Of a stretch of 64,000 bases of DNA, positions 35,259 to 45,395 are shown one piece after another. The stretch covers positions 1,674,001 through 1,738,000 of the forward strand of contig NZ_CP053832.1 of the NCBI RefSeq assembly GCF_013372225.1. Reading direction: 5' to 3'. A program made the translations under genes and the position numbers. The DNA comes from Campylobacter ureolyticus. Its GTDB lineage: Bacteria; Campylobacterota; Campylobacteria; Campylobacterales; Campylobacteraceae. The notes beneath the pieces are model-generated. The model did not search any database and was not told the DNA's origin. It saw only the letters and a program-made list of their open reading frames with translations. Position 1 is the first letter of the stretch, and each line of letters starts with the position of its first letter.

Positions 35259-35770
35259 TTTTTAGGAACAACAAGCATATTTACGTATCTTCCTTCAAAT
35301 TTTGGCTCACTGTCTTTATCACAAATATCGCTTATTGAGTTGTAAACATCGTTTAAAAGCTCAACACCAACTTCAGGGTTTGCCATCTCTCGTCCTTTTA
35401 AAAATACACGAAATCTAACATGCTTTCCACCCTCTAAAAAGTTCATAGCGTGCTTTATCTTATAGTTTATATCATTTTGTGCTATTTTAGCCGATAGTTT
35501 TATCTCTTTAATCTCAATAACTTTTTGTTTTTTCTTAGCTTCTTTTTGCTTTTTTTCTTGCTGGTATCTAAATTTACCATAATCCATAATCTTACAAACT
35601 GGTGGTTTTGCATCAGGAGCTATTAGCACTAAATCAAGACCTTGTTTGTTTGCTAAGTCTAAAGCCTCATCTTTTGATATGACTCCGTAATTCTCGCCAT
35701 CATCTCCAACACATCTAACCTCTTTTGCACGAATATCTTCATTTAGATAAACCATCTTTTCCTTACTCAA
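35255..35770 (-). CDS. infC: translation initiation factor IF-3
   Basis: Binds the 30S subunit and controls start-codon choice. The 171-residue product has the N domain ([20 protein letters not shown]), the basic linker with [20 protein letters not shown] and the C domain ([20 protein letters not shown]). The start is TTG at 35770, giving [13 protein letters not shown], which aligns to C. jejuni MSREKEVLLNDEI as I remember it. A rare start codon in infC is a known device for autoregulation. An internal ATG at 35755 also has a ribosome-binding site. It overlaps thrS by four bases. Confidence 0.92.
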   Translation of the reverse strand: MSKEKMVYLNEDIRAKEVRCVGDDGENYGVISKDEALDLANKQGLDLVLIAPDAKPPVCKIMDYGKFRYQQEKKQKEAKKKQKVIEIKEIKLSAKIAQNDINYKIKHAMNFLEGGKHVRFRVFLKGREMANPEVGVELLNDVYNSISDICDKDSEPKFEGRYVNMLVVPKK

Positions 35771-37590
35771 AAGTGCACCTCATCAAGTTTTTCCTTTATA
35801 AATTTAATAAACTCATCAAAGCTTAAATTGCTTTGAGTTCTAGCTCTTCTATCTCTAAGAGCAACACTATTTTTTTCAACCTCTTCATCGCCTATTACTA
35901 AAATATAAGGAATGTGAGCTTTTTCAGCTGTTCTTATTCTTTTGTTTAAAGTTTCATTTTTACTTAAAATTTCACTATCAACTTCAAGTTTTCTAAGCTC
36001 TAAAGCTATTTTTTTTGCATAATCAAAATGCTTATCATTTATAGGAACTATTGCCACACCAGTTGGTGCTATAAAAAATGGAAGCTCACCTGCGGTATGC
36101 TCAATTAAAATTCCTATAAATCTTTCAAAGCTTCCTAAAATTGCTCTATGAAGCATTACAGGTTGTTGTTTTTCATTATTTTCATCAATATATGCTAAAT
36201 CAAATCTTTCAGGTAAATTAAAATCAACCTGAATTGTTCCACACTGCCATTTTCTTTTTAAAGCATCGGTTATTTTAATATCAATTTTTGGTCCATAAAA
36301 TGCGCCACCACCTTCATCTATGCCGTATTTATAGCCATTTTCATCAAGTGCTTCTTTTAATGCGTTTGTTGCTACTTCCCATACTTTTTCATCGCCTATT
36401 GCCTTATCTGGCCTAGTTGAAATTTCCATTTCATAGTCAAAATTGAAAGTTTTCATTATATTTTCAACAAAATTTAAAATTTCAAGCACATTTTCTTTTA
36501 TTTGATTTGGAGCACAAAATATATGAGCATCATCTTGAGTAAATTCTCTAACTCTAAAAAGTCCGTGCATAACGCCACTTTTTTCATGCCTATGAACTAC
36601 TCCGTATTCAAAAAATTTAAGTGGTAAATCACGATAAGATCTAATTTCACTTTGATAAACTTTGATATGTCCTACACAATTCATAGGCTTTATCCCATAT
36701 TCTTGCTCATCAATTTTAGTAAAATACATATTTTCTTTATAGTTATCGTAATGGCCTGAGGTTTTCCAAGCATCGGCTTTTAGAATTTCCGGTCCTCTAA
36801 CTGGCTCATAGCCCCTATCTCTATGAATTTTAAACAAAGCTTTTTCAAGTTTTGAGCGCATTCTTGCACCATTTGGAAGCCATATAGCAAGCCCGGCTCC
36901 AACCTCTTCATCAAATGTAAAAAGCTTCATTTCGTTGCCAAGTTTTCTATGATCTCTCTTTTTTGCTTCTTCAAGCATTTTTAAATGCTCATTTAAGCTT
37001 TCTTTATCGGCAAATGCAACCCCGTAAATTCTTGTAAGCATTTCACGTTTTTCATCACCACCCAAATATGCACCAGCAACCCTAGTAAGTTTAAAAAATC
37101 TTAAATATTTTGTATTTGGAACATGCGGTCCTCTACAAATGTCCTCAAATTTGCCTTGTGAATAAATACTTACAACGCCATCAGGTATTCTTTTTAAAAC
37201 TTCTTGTTTTAAATCATCACTTTTAAATTTAGCACTAACCTCAGTTTTTGTTGAGTTTGTTTTTATAAAATCAGCCTTTTTTTCAATGAGGCTTTTCATC
37301 TTTTTTTCTATTTCTTTTAAATCAGCTTCACCAATTTTGCTACCGTCTTCTTTAAAAGCTCTAAAATCATAATAAAATCCATCTTCAATAGCTGGTCCTA
37401 CAAAAAATTTTGCATCCGGATAAAGCTCTAAAATGGCTTCTGCCATAAGATGAGCACAGGAGTGTCTAATAACCTCTAATGCTTCTTTTGAGTTGTCAAA
37501 ATATATTGGCTCTAAGCCTTTTTCGTTTTCATCCACACTAAGAGTGTCTATAATATTTCCATTTAATTTATATGCGATAATATCGCTCAT
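35767..37590 (-). CDS. thrS: threonyl-tRNA synthetase
   Basis: Charges tRNA-Thr. The start is placed at ATG 37590 ([20 protein letters not shown]) because AAAAGGAAG lies just upstream; a longer frame to 37641 lacks support. The 607 residues are in order: N-terminal TGS domain, editing domain with [10 protein letters not shown] (HxxxH metal motif), class II core with motif 2 [20 protein letters not shown] and zinc ligands around NCVGH, and the C-terminal anticodon-binding domain. thrS-infC is a conserved order; thrS is translated first here. Confidence 0.95.
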   Translation of the reverse strand: MSDIIAYKLNGNIIDTLSVDENEKGLEPIYFDNSKEALEVIRHSCAHLMAEAILELYPDAKFFVGPAIEDGFYYDFRAFKEDGSKIGEADLKEIEKKMKSLIEKKADFIKTNSTKTEVSAKFKSDDLKQEVLKRIPDGVVSIYSQGKFEDICRGPHVPNTKYLRFFKLTRVAGAYLGGDEKREMLTRIYGVAFADKESLNEHLKMLEEAKKRDHRKLGNEMKLFTFDEEVGAGLAIWLPNGARMRSKLEKALFKIHRDRGYEPVRGPEILKADAWKTSGHYDNYKENMYFTKIDEQEYGIKPMNCVGHIKVYQSEIRSYRDLPLKFFEYGVVHRHEKSGVMHGLFRVREFTQDDAHIFCAPNQIKENVLEILNFVENIMKTFNFDYEMEISTRPDKAIGDEKVWEVATNALKEALDENGYKYGIDEGGGAFYGPKIDIKITDALKRKWQCGTIQVDFNLPERFDLAYIDENNEKQQPVMLHRAILGSFERFIGILIEHTAGELPFFIAPTGVAIVPINDKHFDYAKKIALELRKLEVDSEILSKNETLNKRIRTAEKAHIPYILVIGDEEVEKNSVALRDRRARTQSNLSFDEFIKFIKEKLDEVHF

Positions 37591-37714
37591 TTTTCTTCCT
37601 TTTAAATTTACCGATTTGTCTTTTTTACGATAAAAGAACAACTATTATTCTAGCTTATTATGATTTAAGTTTAACTTAAAGTTGTTATTTAAACTCCTAT
37701 ATTTTTACCTTTTG

Positions 37715-38911
37715 TTAATCATTTAATTTTTTCGTAACTTTTTTATGCCATAAATTTAGAGTTTTTTCAAAACCAATGTCATTTGAGAAGTAAAATTTAA
37801 GTGGAATTTCTAGATAATCTTGATCCACAAACCCACCAAAATCATGCGGATATAAGTAGTTCTTTATAGCTGGATCTGTGTTTATAAGATACTTTGGAAC
37901 ATTTAGTTTTGGGTTATTTTTAATATATTTTAAAGCTTCATTTATTGCTTTATAGCTTGAGTTTGACTTTGGAGAACTAGCCAAATATACAACACATTGA
38001 GATAAAATTATCCTAGCCTCAGGATATCCTATCTTTGAAACAGCCAAAAGTGTATTTGTGGCCAAATTTAATGCACTTGGATTTGCATTTGATATATCCT
38101 CACTTGCAAAGATAACAAGTCGTCTTGCGATAAAATCAGCACTCTCACCACCATCAATAAGTCTTGCAAGATAGTAAATACTAGCATCAATATCGCTTCC
38201 CCTTAAACTTTTTATCAAAGCACTTGCTAGATTATAATGTGTATCATCACTACTAACGCCATCTTTTAATGGAAAAGCTCTTAACTCTTTTAATGTTTTT
38301 AAGGAGATATTTTTTGAAATTTCTAACGCAAAATCAAGCAAATTAAGCATTGCTCTTGCATCTCCTCCGCTTGAGTTTAGGAGATAGGTTTTTGCATCAT
38401 TTTCAATACTAAATTTAAGTTTGTTTTGCACCCTTTGCAAAAGCTCATCTAGATCACTACTTGTTAGGGGTTTAAATTCAAAAAGCATAGATCTAGATCT
38501 AATTCCACTGCTTAGCACAAAGTATGGGTTTTCTGTACTGGCACCAATTATTGTTGCTTCACTGTTTTCCATTGGTATAAGCAATATTTCTTGCTGTGTT
38601 TTAGAAAGGCGATGAACCTCATCTATAAAAATAACTGGTTTAATAAGTGAGTTTTTATGTAAATTTAATATTTTTCTAATATCTTCAACCTTTAAACTAC
38701 TTCCATCAAGCTCATAAAAACTTGTATCAAGCTCATTTGCTATAACTTTTGCAAGAGTTGTTTTTCCACTTCCCGCTGGTCCAAACAACATAATATGCGG
38801 AATTTTGCCAGTTTTTATCAAAGCATAAAGAGCTTTATCTTTGGCTATTATGTGCTTTTGTCCGCAAATTTCATCTATATTTTTTGGTCGAAAATCAAGT
38901 GCTAAGTTCAT
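37715..38911 (-). CDS. rarA: replication-associated recombination protein A
   Basis: AAA+ ATPase of the RarA/MgsA/WRNIP1 family that acts at stalled replication forks. The 398-residue product has Walker A FGPAGSGKTTLA (about residue 43), Walker B VIFIDEVHRL, sensor IIGASTENPYF typical of RarA, arginine-finger region SGIRSRSMLFEFK and a C-terminal tetramerisation domain with RRLVIFASEDISNANPSAL. ATG start; slightly shorter than the E. coli protein (447). Confidence 0.93.
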   Translation of the reverse strand: MNLALDFRPKNIDEICGQKHIIAKDKALYALIKTGKIPHIMLFGPAGSGKTTLAKVIANELDTSFYELDGSSLKVEDIRKILNLHKNSLIKPVIFIDEVHRLSKTQQEILLIPMENSEATIIGASTENPYFVLSSGIRSRSMLFEFKPLTSSDLDELLQRVQNKLKFSIENDAKTYLLNSSGGDARAMLNLLDFALEISKNISLKTLKELRAFPLKDGVSSDDTHYNLASALIKSLRGSDIDASIYYLARLIDGGESADFIARRLVIFASEDISNANPSALNLATNTLLAVSKIGYPEARIILSQCVVYLASSPKSNSSYKAINEALKYIKNNPKLNVPKYLINTDPAIKNYLYPHDFGGFVDQDYLEIPLKFYFSNDIGFEKTLNLWHKKVTKKLND

Positions 38912-39094
38912 ACAATTCCTAAATTTAGATATATTTTATTATATCAAATTTGAAATTTATACTTTCTTAGCATTTAGAATATTGCAATTTTTAAAATTTT
39001 TTGGATGCTATAATAATAATTTTCACATAAATAAAAAAATTTAGGAAAATTAAAGTTTTAATTGTGTATAATTACGGTTCTTTATTTTACAAGT

Positions 39095-39171
39095 GGGTTC
39101 ATAGCTCAGTTGGTTAGAGCATCCGGCTCATAACCGGATGGTCCTAGGTTCGAGTCCTAGTGAACCCACCA
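39095..39171 (+). tRNA. tRNA-Met (CAT)
   Basis: Acceptor GGGTTCA/TGAACCC, D arm TAGCTCAGTTGGTTAGAGC, anticodon stem CCGG/CCGG with loop CTCATAA (anticodon CAT), T arm TAGGTTCGAGTCCTA, discriminator A, encoded CCA. It lacks the initiator mismatch at the first acceptor pair and is probably the elongator; tRNA-Ile2 with modified CAT cannot be fully excluded. Confidence 0.92.
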
Positions 39172-39324
39172 CTTACATATTTCAAACTTCCATTTTTTAT
39201 CACAAAATGCCTAAAATAGGGTTTTTAACTAAGCATATGTTTTTAAATAAGTGCTAATATGCTATAATATCTACAAATAATTATGTAACCTATAATGTAA
39301 CCTTTAAGCAAAAAAGGACACAAA

Positions 39325-39543
39325 ATGGCTAATGTAGGCAAGATAAATTTAAGCGACAAAGATATTAGAGAATTACCAGTAAAAGATAGAAAATATTTTA
39401 AAACCGTAGGAAATCCAACTGAATTATATATAAGAGTTTATCCAAGTGGAAGAAAAAGTTTTGCTATAAGATACAATAATAAATTTACCACTATTAAAGA
39501 ATTTAGACAATATCGCCAAAATTACGCGAAGTTAAAAAGCTAA
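39325..39543 (+). pseudogene. truncated phage-type integrase (N-terminal piece)
   Basis: The 72-residue product MANVGKINLSDKDIRELPVK..., with ELYIRVYPSGRKSFAIRYNN, matches the N-terminal arm-binding domain (DUF4102 type) of tyrosine recombinases from integrated elements. The catalytic domain is absent and the frame stops after KEFRQYRQNYAKLKS. It sits 153 bases after tRNA-Met, the usual place of such an integrase. This is the scar of a lost or rearranged genomic island. Confidence 0.75.
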
Positions 39544-39552
39544 TGAGATAAA

Positions 39553-40257
39553 GTGAAAAAGATAAAATCACTTCTTATTGGAATTATCGCACTTACAACT
39601 TTAACTGGTTGTGCTGAATTTCTTGTGAATTTTACAGCAAAAATTTTGATTCTTTTGGGAAGTGAGCTGATCGCTGCACCTTTTCAAAAACTAAAAGGCA
39701 CTTTAAAGTGTAAAAATGGCACTCCCAATATAGAAACTAAATACATAGAAGACTATGCAAAATTTGCACTAAATTTGACAAATAATCTTAATAGTAAAAT
39801 TGAGTTATCCCACAAACTAGCCAAAGAAGAATTTGATAAAGGAAGTAAATTTGTAACTCTATCTAACAATCCAAACTATGGCACTTACATCATCAGTTTA
39901 GAAAGAAAAACACCTTTTAAAGAAAAAATTGATAGGATAGGACTTTACACAAAAGAAGAGGGTCTTAAAGTTGAACCAGCTATTTACAACGAAGCAAATA
40001 AAACTATAATGCATAAAGTGCTTGCAAATAAAGAAATATATTTTAAAAATGAAGAAAAAGTCATAAAAAATGAAAAAAGGGGCATGAGCTTAGCATATTG
40101 CGGAGATAGGTACTATTACGAACTTTTTATTGTTGGTGGATATAGAGTTAATTTTACAACAAGTGACATAGATAATCCCAGCTATGATTTTATAAATATT
40201 TTGGTTGATAAAAAGTTTTGCGATGCCTACTTAGAAGAGATTAAATATTGCAAATAA
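39553..40257 (+). CDS. putative lipoprotein of unknown function
   Basis: GTG start. The 234-residue product has a lipoprotein signal MKKIKSLLIGIIALTTLTGC (lipobox LTGC, Cys20). Near residue 55 is KCKNGTPNIETKYIEDYAK, and several cysteines lie near the C terminus (AYCGDRYYYE; KFCDAYLEEIKYCK). No family recognised. It follows the integrase remnant by nine bases and may be cargo of the old island. Confidence 0.7.
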   Translation: MKKIKSLLIGIIALTTLTGCAEFLVNFTAKILILLGSELIAAPFQKLKGTLKCKNGTPNIETKYIEDYAKFALNLTNNLNSKIELSHKLAKEEFDKGSKFVTLSNNPNYGTYIISLERKTPFKEKIDRIGLYTKEEGLKVEPAIYNEANKTIMHKVLANKEIYFKNEEKVIKNEKRGMSLAYCGDRYYYELFIVGGYRVNFTTSDIDNPSYDFINILVDKKFCDAYLEEIKYCK

Positions 40258-40392
40258 AATTGATGAGTTTGTTGTGAAATAGTTAGATTTGGAAGTAAAA
40301 TTTCGCTTTGGTTTTTTGTGCTAATGTATTGATTTAGAAAATTTATGATAGAATAGTTTTGTAAATTTAGCCCATAGTAAAAGGAGTTTAAG

Positions 40393-41220
40393 ATGAGAGT
40401 GGCAGCTGTTTTGCTTCTATTAAATAGCTCTCTTTTGTTGGCAAACAATAGCTATATTGAACCAATTAATAAAAATCCACCTAAAAATTTAAGCTATCTT
40501 ATATCTTGGATCAAAAATATGGATATCAAAACTGATGATGTTTATAGCTCTGAGATAGCGCCATCTTTGCACTCTTACGCAAGTTTTGAAAATCTGTTAG
40601 AAGGCAAAAAAGTCTATCGGGACAATAACAAAACTTGGCAAAGAAAAAAGAGAGCACTTGGCATAGAGTTTGACTATTTTTGCGATAAATTTTATGATGA
40701 TTTGCTAAATTTAGAAAATATTTTAGTTCATAAACCGGTTGTTAACCATACTTCATACGACAATGAAAGATTTCAAAAATATATGGGTAATTGCCTTTCA
40801 ATGCTTCATTATGCACAACAAAATCAATTAATTGAAGATAGCCCCGATTCATATAGTTTATATGACAATATAAATATTGGATATGGCAGTCAAATTTTTA
40901 TAATTGAGCATAAAAATAGCGATACTGTCGTTACCTATGAAAAAGATTATTGTGATAATTTTAAAGACAGAGCTAATTTATACTATGTTCCAACTAGATA
41001 TAATGATGAATACTATGCTAACACTGATAATAGCTTGCAAGATTTATATTTTGGGATTATAAAGTATAAAAATGAGGACTATATTTTACAAATATCAAAG
41101 CCTGATATTGCTATGAAAAATTACGATGTGATATATGTAGAGATAAAAAACGATATTCCTGTTGGTTGGCGTTGGAATATGGGTGATGTTTGCAGTAGGA
41201 CATATTTTAAGAAGAGATAA
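40393..41220 (+). CDS. secreted protein of unknown function
   Basis: ATG with AAAAGGAG upstream. The 275-residue product has a signal peptide MRVAAVLLLLNSSLLLA, probably cleaved after LLLA, and a Tyr/Asn/Asp-rich mature part with four cysteines. Asp and Tyr motifs (YDNERFQKYMGNCLSMLHYA; GWRWNMGDVCSR) are not ones I can assign. Like its neighbour it is probably island-derived; no operon partner is evident. Confidence 0.7.
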   Translation: MRVAAVLLLLNSSLLLANNSYIEPINKNPPKNLSYLISWIKNMDIKTDDVYSSEIAPSLHSYASFENLLEGKKVYRDNNKTWQRKKRALGIEFDYFCDKFYDDLLNLENILVHKPVVNHTSYDNERFQKYMGNCLSMLHYAQQNQLIEDSPDSYSLYDNINIGYGSQIFIIEHKNSDTVVTYEKDYCDNFKDRANLYYVPTRYNDEYYANTDNSLQDLYFGIIKYKNEDYILQISKPDIAMKNYDVIYVEIKNDIPVGWRWNMGDVCSRTYFKKR

Positions 41221-41396
41221 GACTAAAGTAGGATGGCTTGGTAAAATGGCTAAATTTGACTTCAAATTTAAAGAGCTTAAATTTAATTAAAGAGCTTTAA
41301 ATTTCATTTACAGAGTTTAAATTTCATCTATAAAGCTTTAAATTTCAATAGGGAGTTTAATAAATAGAGATGTCTAAATAGTAGGAAATTGCAGGC
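41221..41396 (+). repeat. short degenerate repeats after the secreted protein gene
   Basis: About four imperfect copies of a roughly 22-base unit around GAGTTTAAATTTCATTTA occur between about 41275 and 41365. Copies differ in length and base content. The low-complexity A+T background weakens the case; no gene is present. Confidence 0.4.
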
Positions 41397-41473
41397 TGGT
41401 GTCCCCGGCGAGGTTTGAACTCACGACCTCAAAATTAGAAATTTTGCGCTCTATCCAGCTGAGCTACGAGGAC
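41397..41473 (-). tRNA. tRNA-Arg (TCT)
   Basis: Read on the - strand: acceptor GTCCTCG/CGGGGAC, D arm TAGCTCAGCTGGATAGAGC, anticodon stem AAAAT/ATTTT with loop TTCTA (anticodon TCT), T arm GTGAGTTCAAACCTC, encoded CCA. Confidence 0.93.
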
Positions 41474-41757
41474 AAACTTAGCAAAACTCTTAAATCCAAA
41501 GCAAAGAGTTACCTAGAATTAAATTAAATTTGTAGATATTCTAAACCAAAAAAGGGCGAGAAAAAATTCCCACCCTTAAATTTGATTAGCCATTTTTGGC
41601 ATTGGTTAAAGTAGTCCACCATTAACATATTTTAGACATTGCATATTTTTTAAAAAAACTATAATTTTATACAATAAATATTAATTTTGTATTTAAATAT
41701 CCTTTTATAATTCCAAGCTATATAAATACAAAATATAAAAATTTAAAAAACCTAAAA
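41474..41757. other. gene-free stretch between tRNA-Arg and the acyltransferase gene
   Basis: No ORF or known RNA recognised. An imperfect hairpin, GGGCGAG...TTCCCACCC near 41555-41575, could be a weak terminator. The remainder is A+T-rich. Confidence 0.4.
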
Positions 41758-43497
41758 TTACTCCAAGTCCCCAATATATCTTTTTCTTTTTGCTTCTTTT
41801 ATCTTTTCTGTTTGAACCAAAATAAATCCATCAGCACAATCTTCAAAATCTGTATCTATACCAAAATCTAAAAACTCAACACCGCCTTCATCGCATAATT
41901 CACTATATTGTTTATACAAAGTCGGAACCGATAAATCAAAATTTGCCAAACTTTCTTTTAGAATTTTAAAATCTTCTTCGTAGTTTTGTCCACAAAACAA
42001 AAGATCTAACTCCTCTTTTTCAGCTTGAGAAATAAAATATCTGTTTTTAGAAACTACTATTTCTTCCTTAGAAGTAAAATGTTTCTTATAAAAATAAATC
42101 ATCATATCTCTCGCGGTTTTTGGATAGTTTGCACTTATACTAACAGGTCCAAACATATATTTTGTCTCCGGGAATTTCTTAATATAAGCACCAATTCCAT
42201 ACCACAAATAATCTAGCGCCCTTGTACCCCAAAATTTTGGCTGAACAAAGCTTCTGCCAAGTTCAATTGAGTCTTTTAACAAAAATTTAGCTTCATTTTT
42301 AAAACTAAATAGAGTTTGAGTATAAAGTTTTTTGCTATCTAAAGTAGGATTTATTTCATTTGTAACACCGATTCTATAAGCTCCAACTATCTCTTTTAGC
42401 TCTGTGTCAAATAAAACTAAATGCTCATAGTAAAAATCAAACTCATCAACATCGCACTCCTTTCCAGTTCCCTCACCAACTCTTCTAAAGGTAAGTTCTC
42501 TAAGCCTTCCAATTTCTGTAAGAAGTGCTGATTTATTTGAAGTTTTGCAAAGATAAATTTCTTTGCCATCTTTTGTTTTTCCTAAATTTAAGCCTTTTAA
42601 AACCTCGTCATAGACTTCATTTATGTCAACCTTATCGACCAAACATCTCTGAGTTTTAAAAATAGTTTTTCTATTTTTTCCAATATTATAAAGGTGTCTT
42701 TGAATTAATTTTAATGTATTATCTGGAGATTTTATCTCAGGCAAAATTAAATTTTTATAAGGTATCATTTCACCTATTTTTATAGTTATGCTTTTATTTT
42801 TTTTATTCATAACCTCATGACCTAGTAAAAGCCCTGCAAGCGGCTTATAAATAGCCGAGATTGCATAAAATAAAGAAGAATTTCTAGCATTTACAAATAT
42901 CGGAACAATCGGAGCTTGGGCTTTCTTAGCAAATTTTAAAAATCCCCCCTTCCAATTTAAATCCTTTATGCCAAAAACTTTTGCACGAGATACCTCACCA
43001 GCTGGAAATATAATAATCGCACCTTCATTTTTAAGATGCTCGTCAACTGATTTTATAGCCTCACGAGAGCTCTGATTTGAGATATTATCAATTGGAATTA
43101 GCATATCACTAATTGGATCAAGTTTCATTAAGAACTCATTTGCTAAAATTTTAACATCTTTTCTAACGCCATTTATTAAATGCATCAAAGATAAAGCGTC
43201 AAGTCCACCAAGTGGATGATTTGATATGAATATTACTCTACCGCTTTTTGGGATGTTTTGAAGTGAAATATTATCTATTTTATAAGTAAAATTTATAGAT
43301 TTTAAAAATCTATCAATTATTTCTTTATTTTTTGCATCTTTATTTTTTAATATAAAATCATTTAATTTATCTTCATAGAAAAGTTTTTTTAATAAGCCTA
43401 TGAGCAAATTTGAAATAAATTTAGGATATTTTGTGAAAAGTTTTGGGTATTTATCATTTAGTGCCTTTTCTAAATCTACTATTTTTTTTTCTTGCAA
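41758..43497 (-). CDS. bifunctional acyltransferase, OlsF-like (PlsC-type plus GNAT/OlsB-type)
   Basis: TTG start with GGAG upstream. The 579-residue product fuses two acyltransferase domains. The N-terminal half is a lysophospholipid-acyltransferase domain: ISNHPLGGLDALSLMHLI (Asn replacing the second His-side residue of HxxxxD, as in the OlsA/haemolysin group) and IIFPAGEVSR. The C-terminal half (about 290-579) is an OlsB-like N-acyltransferase domain with RELTFRRVGEGTG, FDFYYEHLVLFD and IVGAYRIG. This fusion makes ornithine lipids in other bacteria; membrane-bound activity here is inferred from the domains. Monocistronic. Confidence 0.75.
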   Translation of the reverse strand: MQEKKIVDLEKALNDKYPKLFTKYPKFISNLLIGLLKKLFYEDKLNDFILKNKDAKNKEIIDRFLKSINFTYKIDNISLQNIPKSGRVIFISNHPLGGLDALSLMHLINGVRKDVKILANEFLMKLDPISDMLIPIDNISNQSSREAIKSVDEHLKNEGAIIIFPAGEVSRAKVFGIKDLNWKGGFLKFAKKAQAPIVPIFVNARNSSLFYAISAIYKPLAGLLLGHEVMNKKNKSITIKIGEMIPYKNLILPEIKSPDNTLKLIQRHLYNIGKNRKTIFKTQRCLVDKVDINEVYDEVLKGLNLGKTKDGKEIYLCKTSNKSALLTEIGRLRELTFRRVGEGTGKECDVDEFDFYYEHLVLFDTELKEIVGAYRIGVTNEINPTLDSKKLYTQTLFSFKNEAKFLLKDSIELGRSFVQPKFWGTRALDYLWYGIGAYIKKFPETKYMFGPVSISANYPKTARDMMIYFYKKHFTSKEEIVVSKNRYFISQAEKEELDLLFCGQNYEEDFKILKESLANFDLSVPTLYKQYSELCDEGGVEFLDFGIDTDFEDCADGFILVQTEKIKEAKRKRYIGDLE

Positions 43498-43625
43498 ATT
43501 TGATTCTCCAAAATATGTAATTATATGAAAGCTAATTATAGCTAAAATTAGCTTAGTTTATAAATTTAAGAACTTTTGATTTGAAACAAATTTGTAAACT
43601 AAGTTATAAAATTTTATAAGCTAAA

Positions 43626-43982
43626 TTAGTCTTTTATATAATCATACAGTTCTTTAATTAATTTTGGATGCTTCATCTTTTTTATAGCTTGATCTTGAAT
43701 TTGTCTGACACGTTCTCTTGTTATATTTCCAAGGACAATACCAATCTCTTCCAGGGTATAAGAGTTAGAATCGGAACTTGGTTTTATTTTATTTTCTTTT
43801 AGGATTTCTCTGATTTTTTTGGCTTCTAAATCTTTTATTTGGCAATAAATGTCAAATTTTAGGACTTTAAGATCGAAAACTTCCTTGTCTGAAGCAGTCT
43901 TTAAAAGCTCTTTTACCTCATCTAATTGAGAATTAGCTTCGAAAAGTAACTCGTTGATTTTTTGCAAATTAGTGGAAGGCAT
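43626..43982 (-). CDS. small protein with a sigma-70 region 4-like HTH
   Basis: The 118-residue product has an N-terminal coiled coil (residues about 5-70, KINELLFEANSQLDEVKELL) and a C-terminal helix-turn-helix: SYTLEEIGIVLGNITRERVR, then QIQDQAIKKMKHP, nearly the wording of sigma-70 region 4.2 (the -35-recognition element). There is no region 2 or 3, so it is not a full sigma factor. It may bind -35 boxes or the RNA polymerase flap as a regulator. ATG with GGAG upstream. Single gene. Confidence 0.75.
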   Translation of the reverse strand: MPSTNLQKINELLFEANSQLDEVKELLKTASDKEVFDLKVLKFDIYCQIKDLEAKKIREILKENKIKPSSDSNSYTLEEIGIVLGNITRERVRQIQDQAIKKMKHPKLIKELYDYIKD

Positions 43983-44036
43983 TTATTATCTCCTAGAATA
44001 AACATAAAGCAAATGCATAAAAAACTAACGCGAGAA

Positions 44037-44112
44037 TGGTGGTTAGAGGCAGAATCGAACTGCCGACACGCAGATTTTCAGTCTGCTGCTCTACCGACTG
44101 AGCTATCCAACC
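44037..44112 (-). tRNA. tRNA-Phe (GAA)
   Basis: On the - strand: acceptor GGTTGGA/TCTAACC, D arm TAGCTCAGTCGGTAGAGCA, anticodon stem CAGAC/ATCTG with loop TGAAAAT (anticodon GAA), T arm CGGCAGTTCGATTCTGCC, encoded CCA. Confidence 0.93.
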
Positions 44113-44185
44113 ACTGAAAAAAGAATTATAATTATATATAAACCAATCTTAAAATAAGGTTAAATTTTATCAAATTATTGAAAAT

Positions 44186-45391
44186 TTATAGTTCTTGAAC
44201 AAATTTTTTAAATAGATTTCCTCTCTCTTCATATGAACTAAACTGATCTAAACTCGCGCAAGCTGGACTTAAAAGTGCAACTTCATCATTTTTTAAATTT
44301 ATATCTATGTTTTTTACAGCATTTTGTAAAAACTCACACTTATATGCTTTAATGTTAAATTTCAAAGCCAAATTTAAAATTTTTAAAGTATTTGAACCAA
44401 TCGCATAAATTTCTAAATTATAGCCTTTAAAATTTTCAAACAAAGGTGCTAAATCAACGCCTTTATCATCTCCACCTAAAATTAAATGAATTTTTTTATC
44501 TCTGTATCTTTTTAGAGCTTGAATTACAGCATCTAAATTTGTAGCTTTTGTATCATTGACCCAAAGTCTATTTTTACTATCTTTAAATTCCTCAACCCTA
44601 TTTTTATCTATTTTAAATGTATTTAAAAGATCTAAATTTAAACTATTTGTAGCAAATTTTTCTATGCATAAGGCAAGCAATGCATCCATTAAAAATGGTA
44701 CTTTAAATTTGATATCTTTTAAATTTGCACCGCAAATTTTGGCTAGGTCACTTTCATCTTTATAAAAATAAATTTTTGCTTTTGATTTAATGCCATCATA
44801 TTTTTTAGGAATAATGGCAACTGAGCCTTTACCCATCATACTCAATGGTTTTAGCTTTGTCTTTTCATACTCTTCAAAGCTTCCATGCCAGCTTATATGA
44901 TCTGGAGTTATTGGTAGTAAAGCATAAATTTGTGGAGCTGCAAATTTGGTATAGTAAATCGTAAAAGAGCTTGTTTCAAGTATCCAAAATTTGGCTAATT
45001 TATCTAAATTTGCCAAAGGCTCGCCAACATTTCCACCAATTACTGCATCGTTATTTTTTAAAACAAGTCCAGCCATTTGCGTGGTTGTAGTTTTACCATT
45101 TGTTCCACTTATCCAAATTTTAACAGGGGATGTATCTTTAAAATAATCATACTCACTTATTAAATTCTTAGCTTTTTTTACTAATTCGTGATTCCTAGGA
45201 AAACCTGGACTTGGGATTTCAAGAGTGCTTTTTAACGGATCAAATTCACTTACTGGAAGTAAATTATTTCCAAACTCATCTTTTGAAATTTCATTAAATT
45301 TATTATCATAAATATCCCAAACACCATTAAATTTGACATTTCTTGCAATTGCCTTAGTTGTTTTTCCATAACCAAAAAGCGATTTTCTCAT
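44186..45391 (-). CDS. murD: UDP-N-acetylmuramoylalanine--D-glutamate ligase
   Basis: Adds D-Glu to UDP-MurNAc-L-Ala in peptidoglycan precursor synthesis. The 401 residues are slightly shorter than E. coli MurD. The ATP-binding [13 protein letters not shown] (about residue 93), [26 protein letters not shown] and the C-terminal [15 protein letters not shown] and [11 protein letters not shown] are all typical. It ends the mraY-murD pair with a four-base gap after mraY. Confidence 0.95.
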   Translation of the reverse strand: MRKSLFGYGKTTKAIARNVKFNGVWDIYDNKFNEISKDEFGNNLLPVSEFDPLKSTLEIPSPGFPRNHELVKKAKNLISEYDYFKDTSPVKIWISGTNGKTTTTQMAGLVLKNNDAVIGGNVGEPLANLDKLAKFWILETSSFTIYYTKFAAPQIYALLPITPDHISWHGSFEEYEKTKLKPLSMMGKGSVAIIPKKYDGIKSKAKIYFYKDESDLAKICGANLKDIKFKVPFLMDALLALCIEKFATNSLNLDLLNTFKIDKNRVEEFKDSKNRLWVNDTKATNLDAVIQALKRYRDKKIHLILGGDDKGVDLAPLFENFKGYNLEIYAIGSNTLKILNLALKFNIKAYKCEFLQNAVKNIDINLKNDEVALLSPACASLDQFSSYEERGNLFKKFVQEL

Positions 45392-45395
45392 AACA

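Noticed and set aside
41275..41365. Possible CRISPR-like array of 22-base units
   Set aside because: Units vary in length and sequence, there are no true spacers and no cas genes in the window; treated only as a low-complexity repeat.
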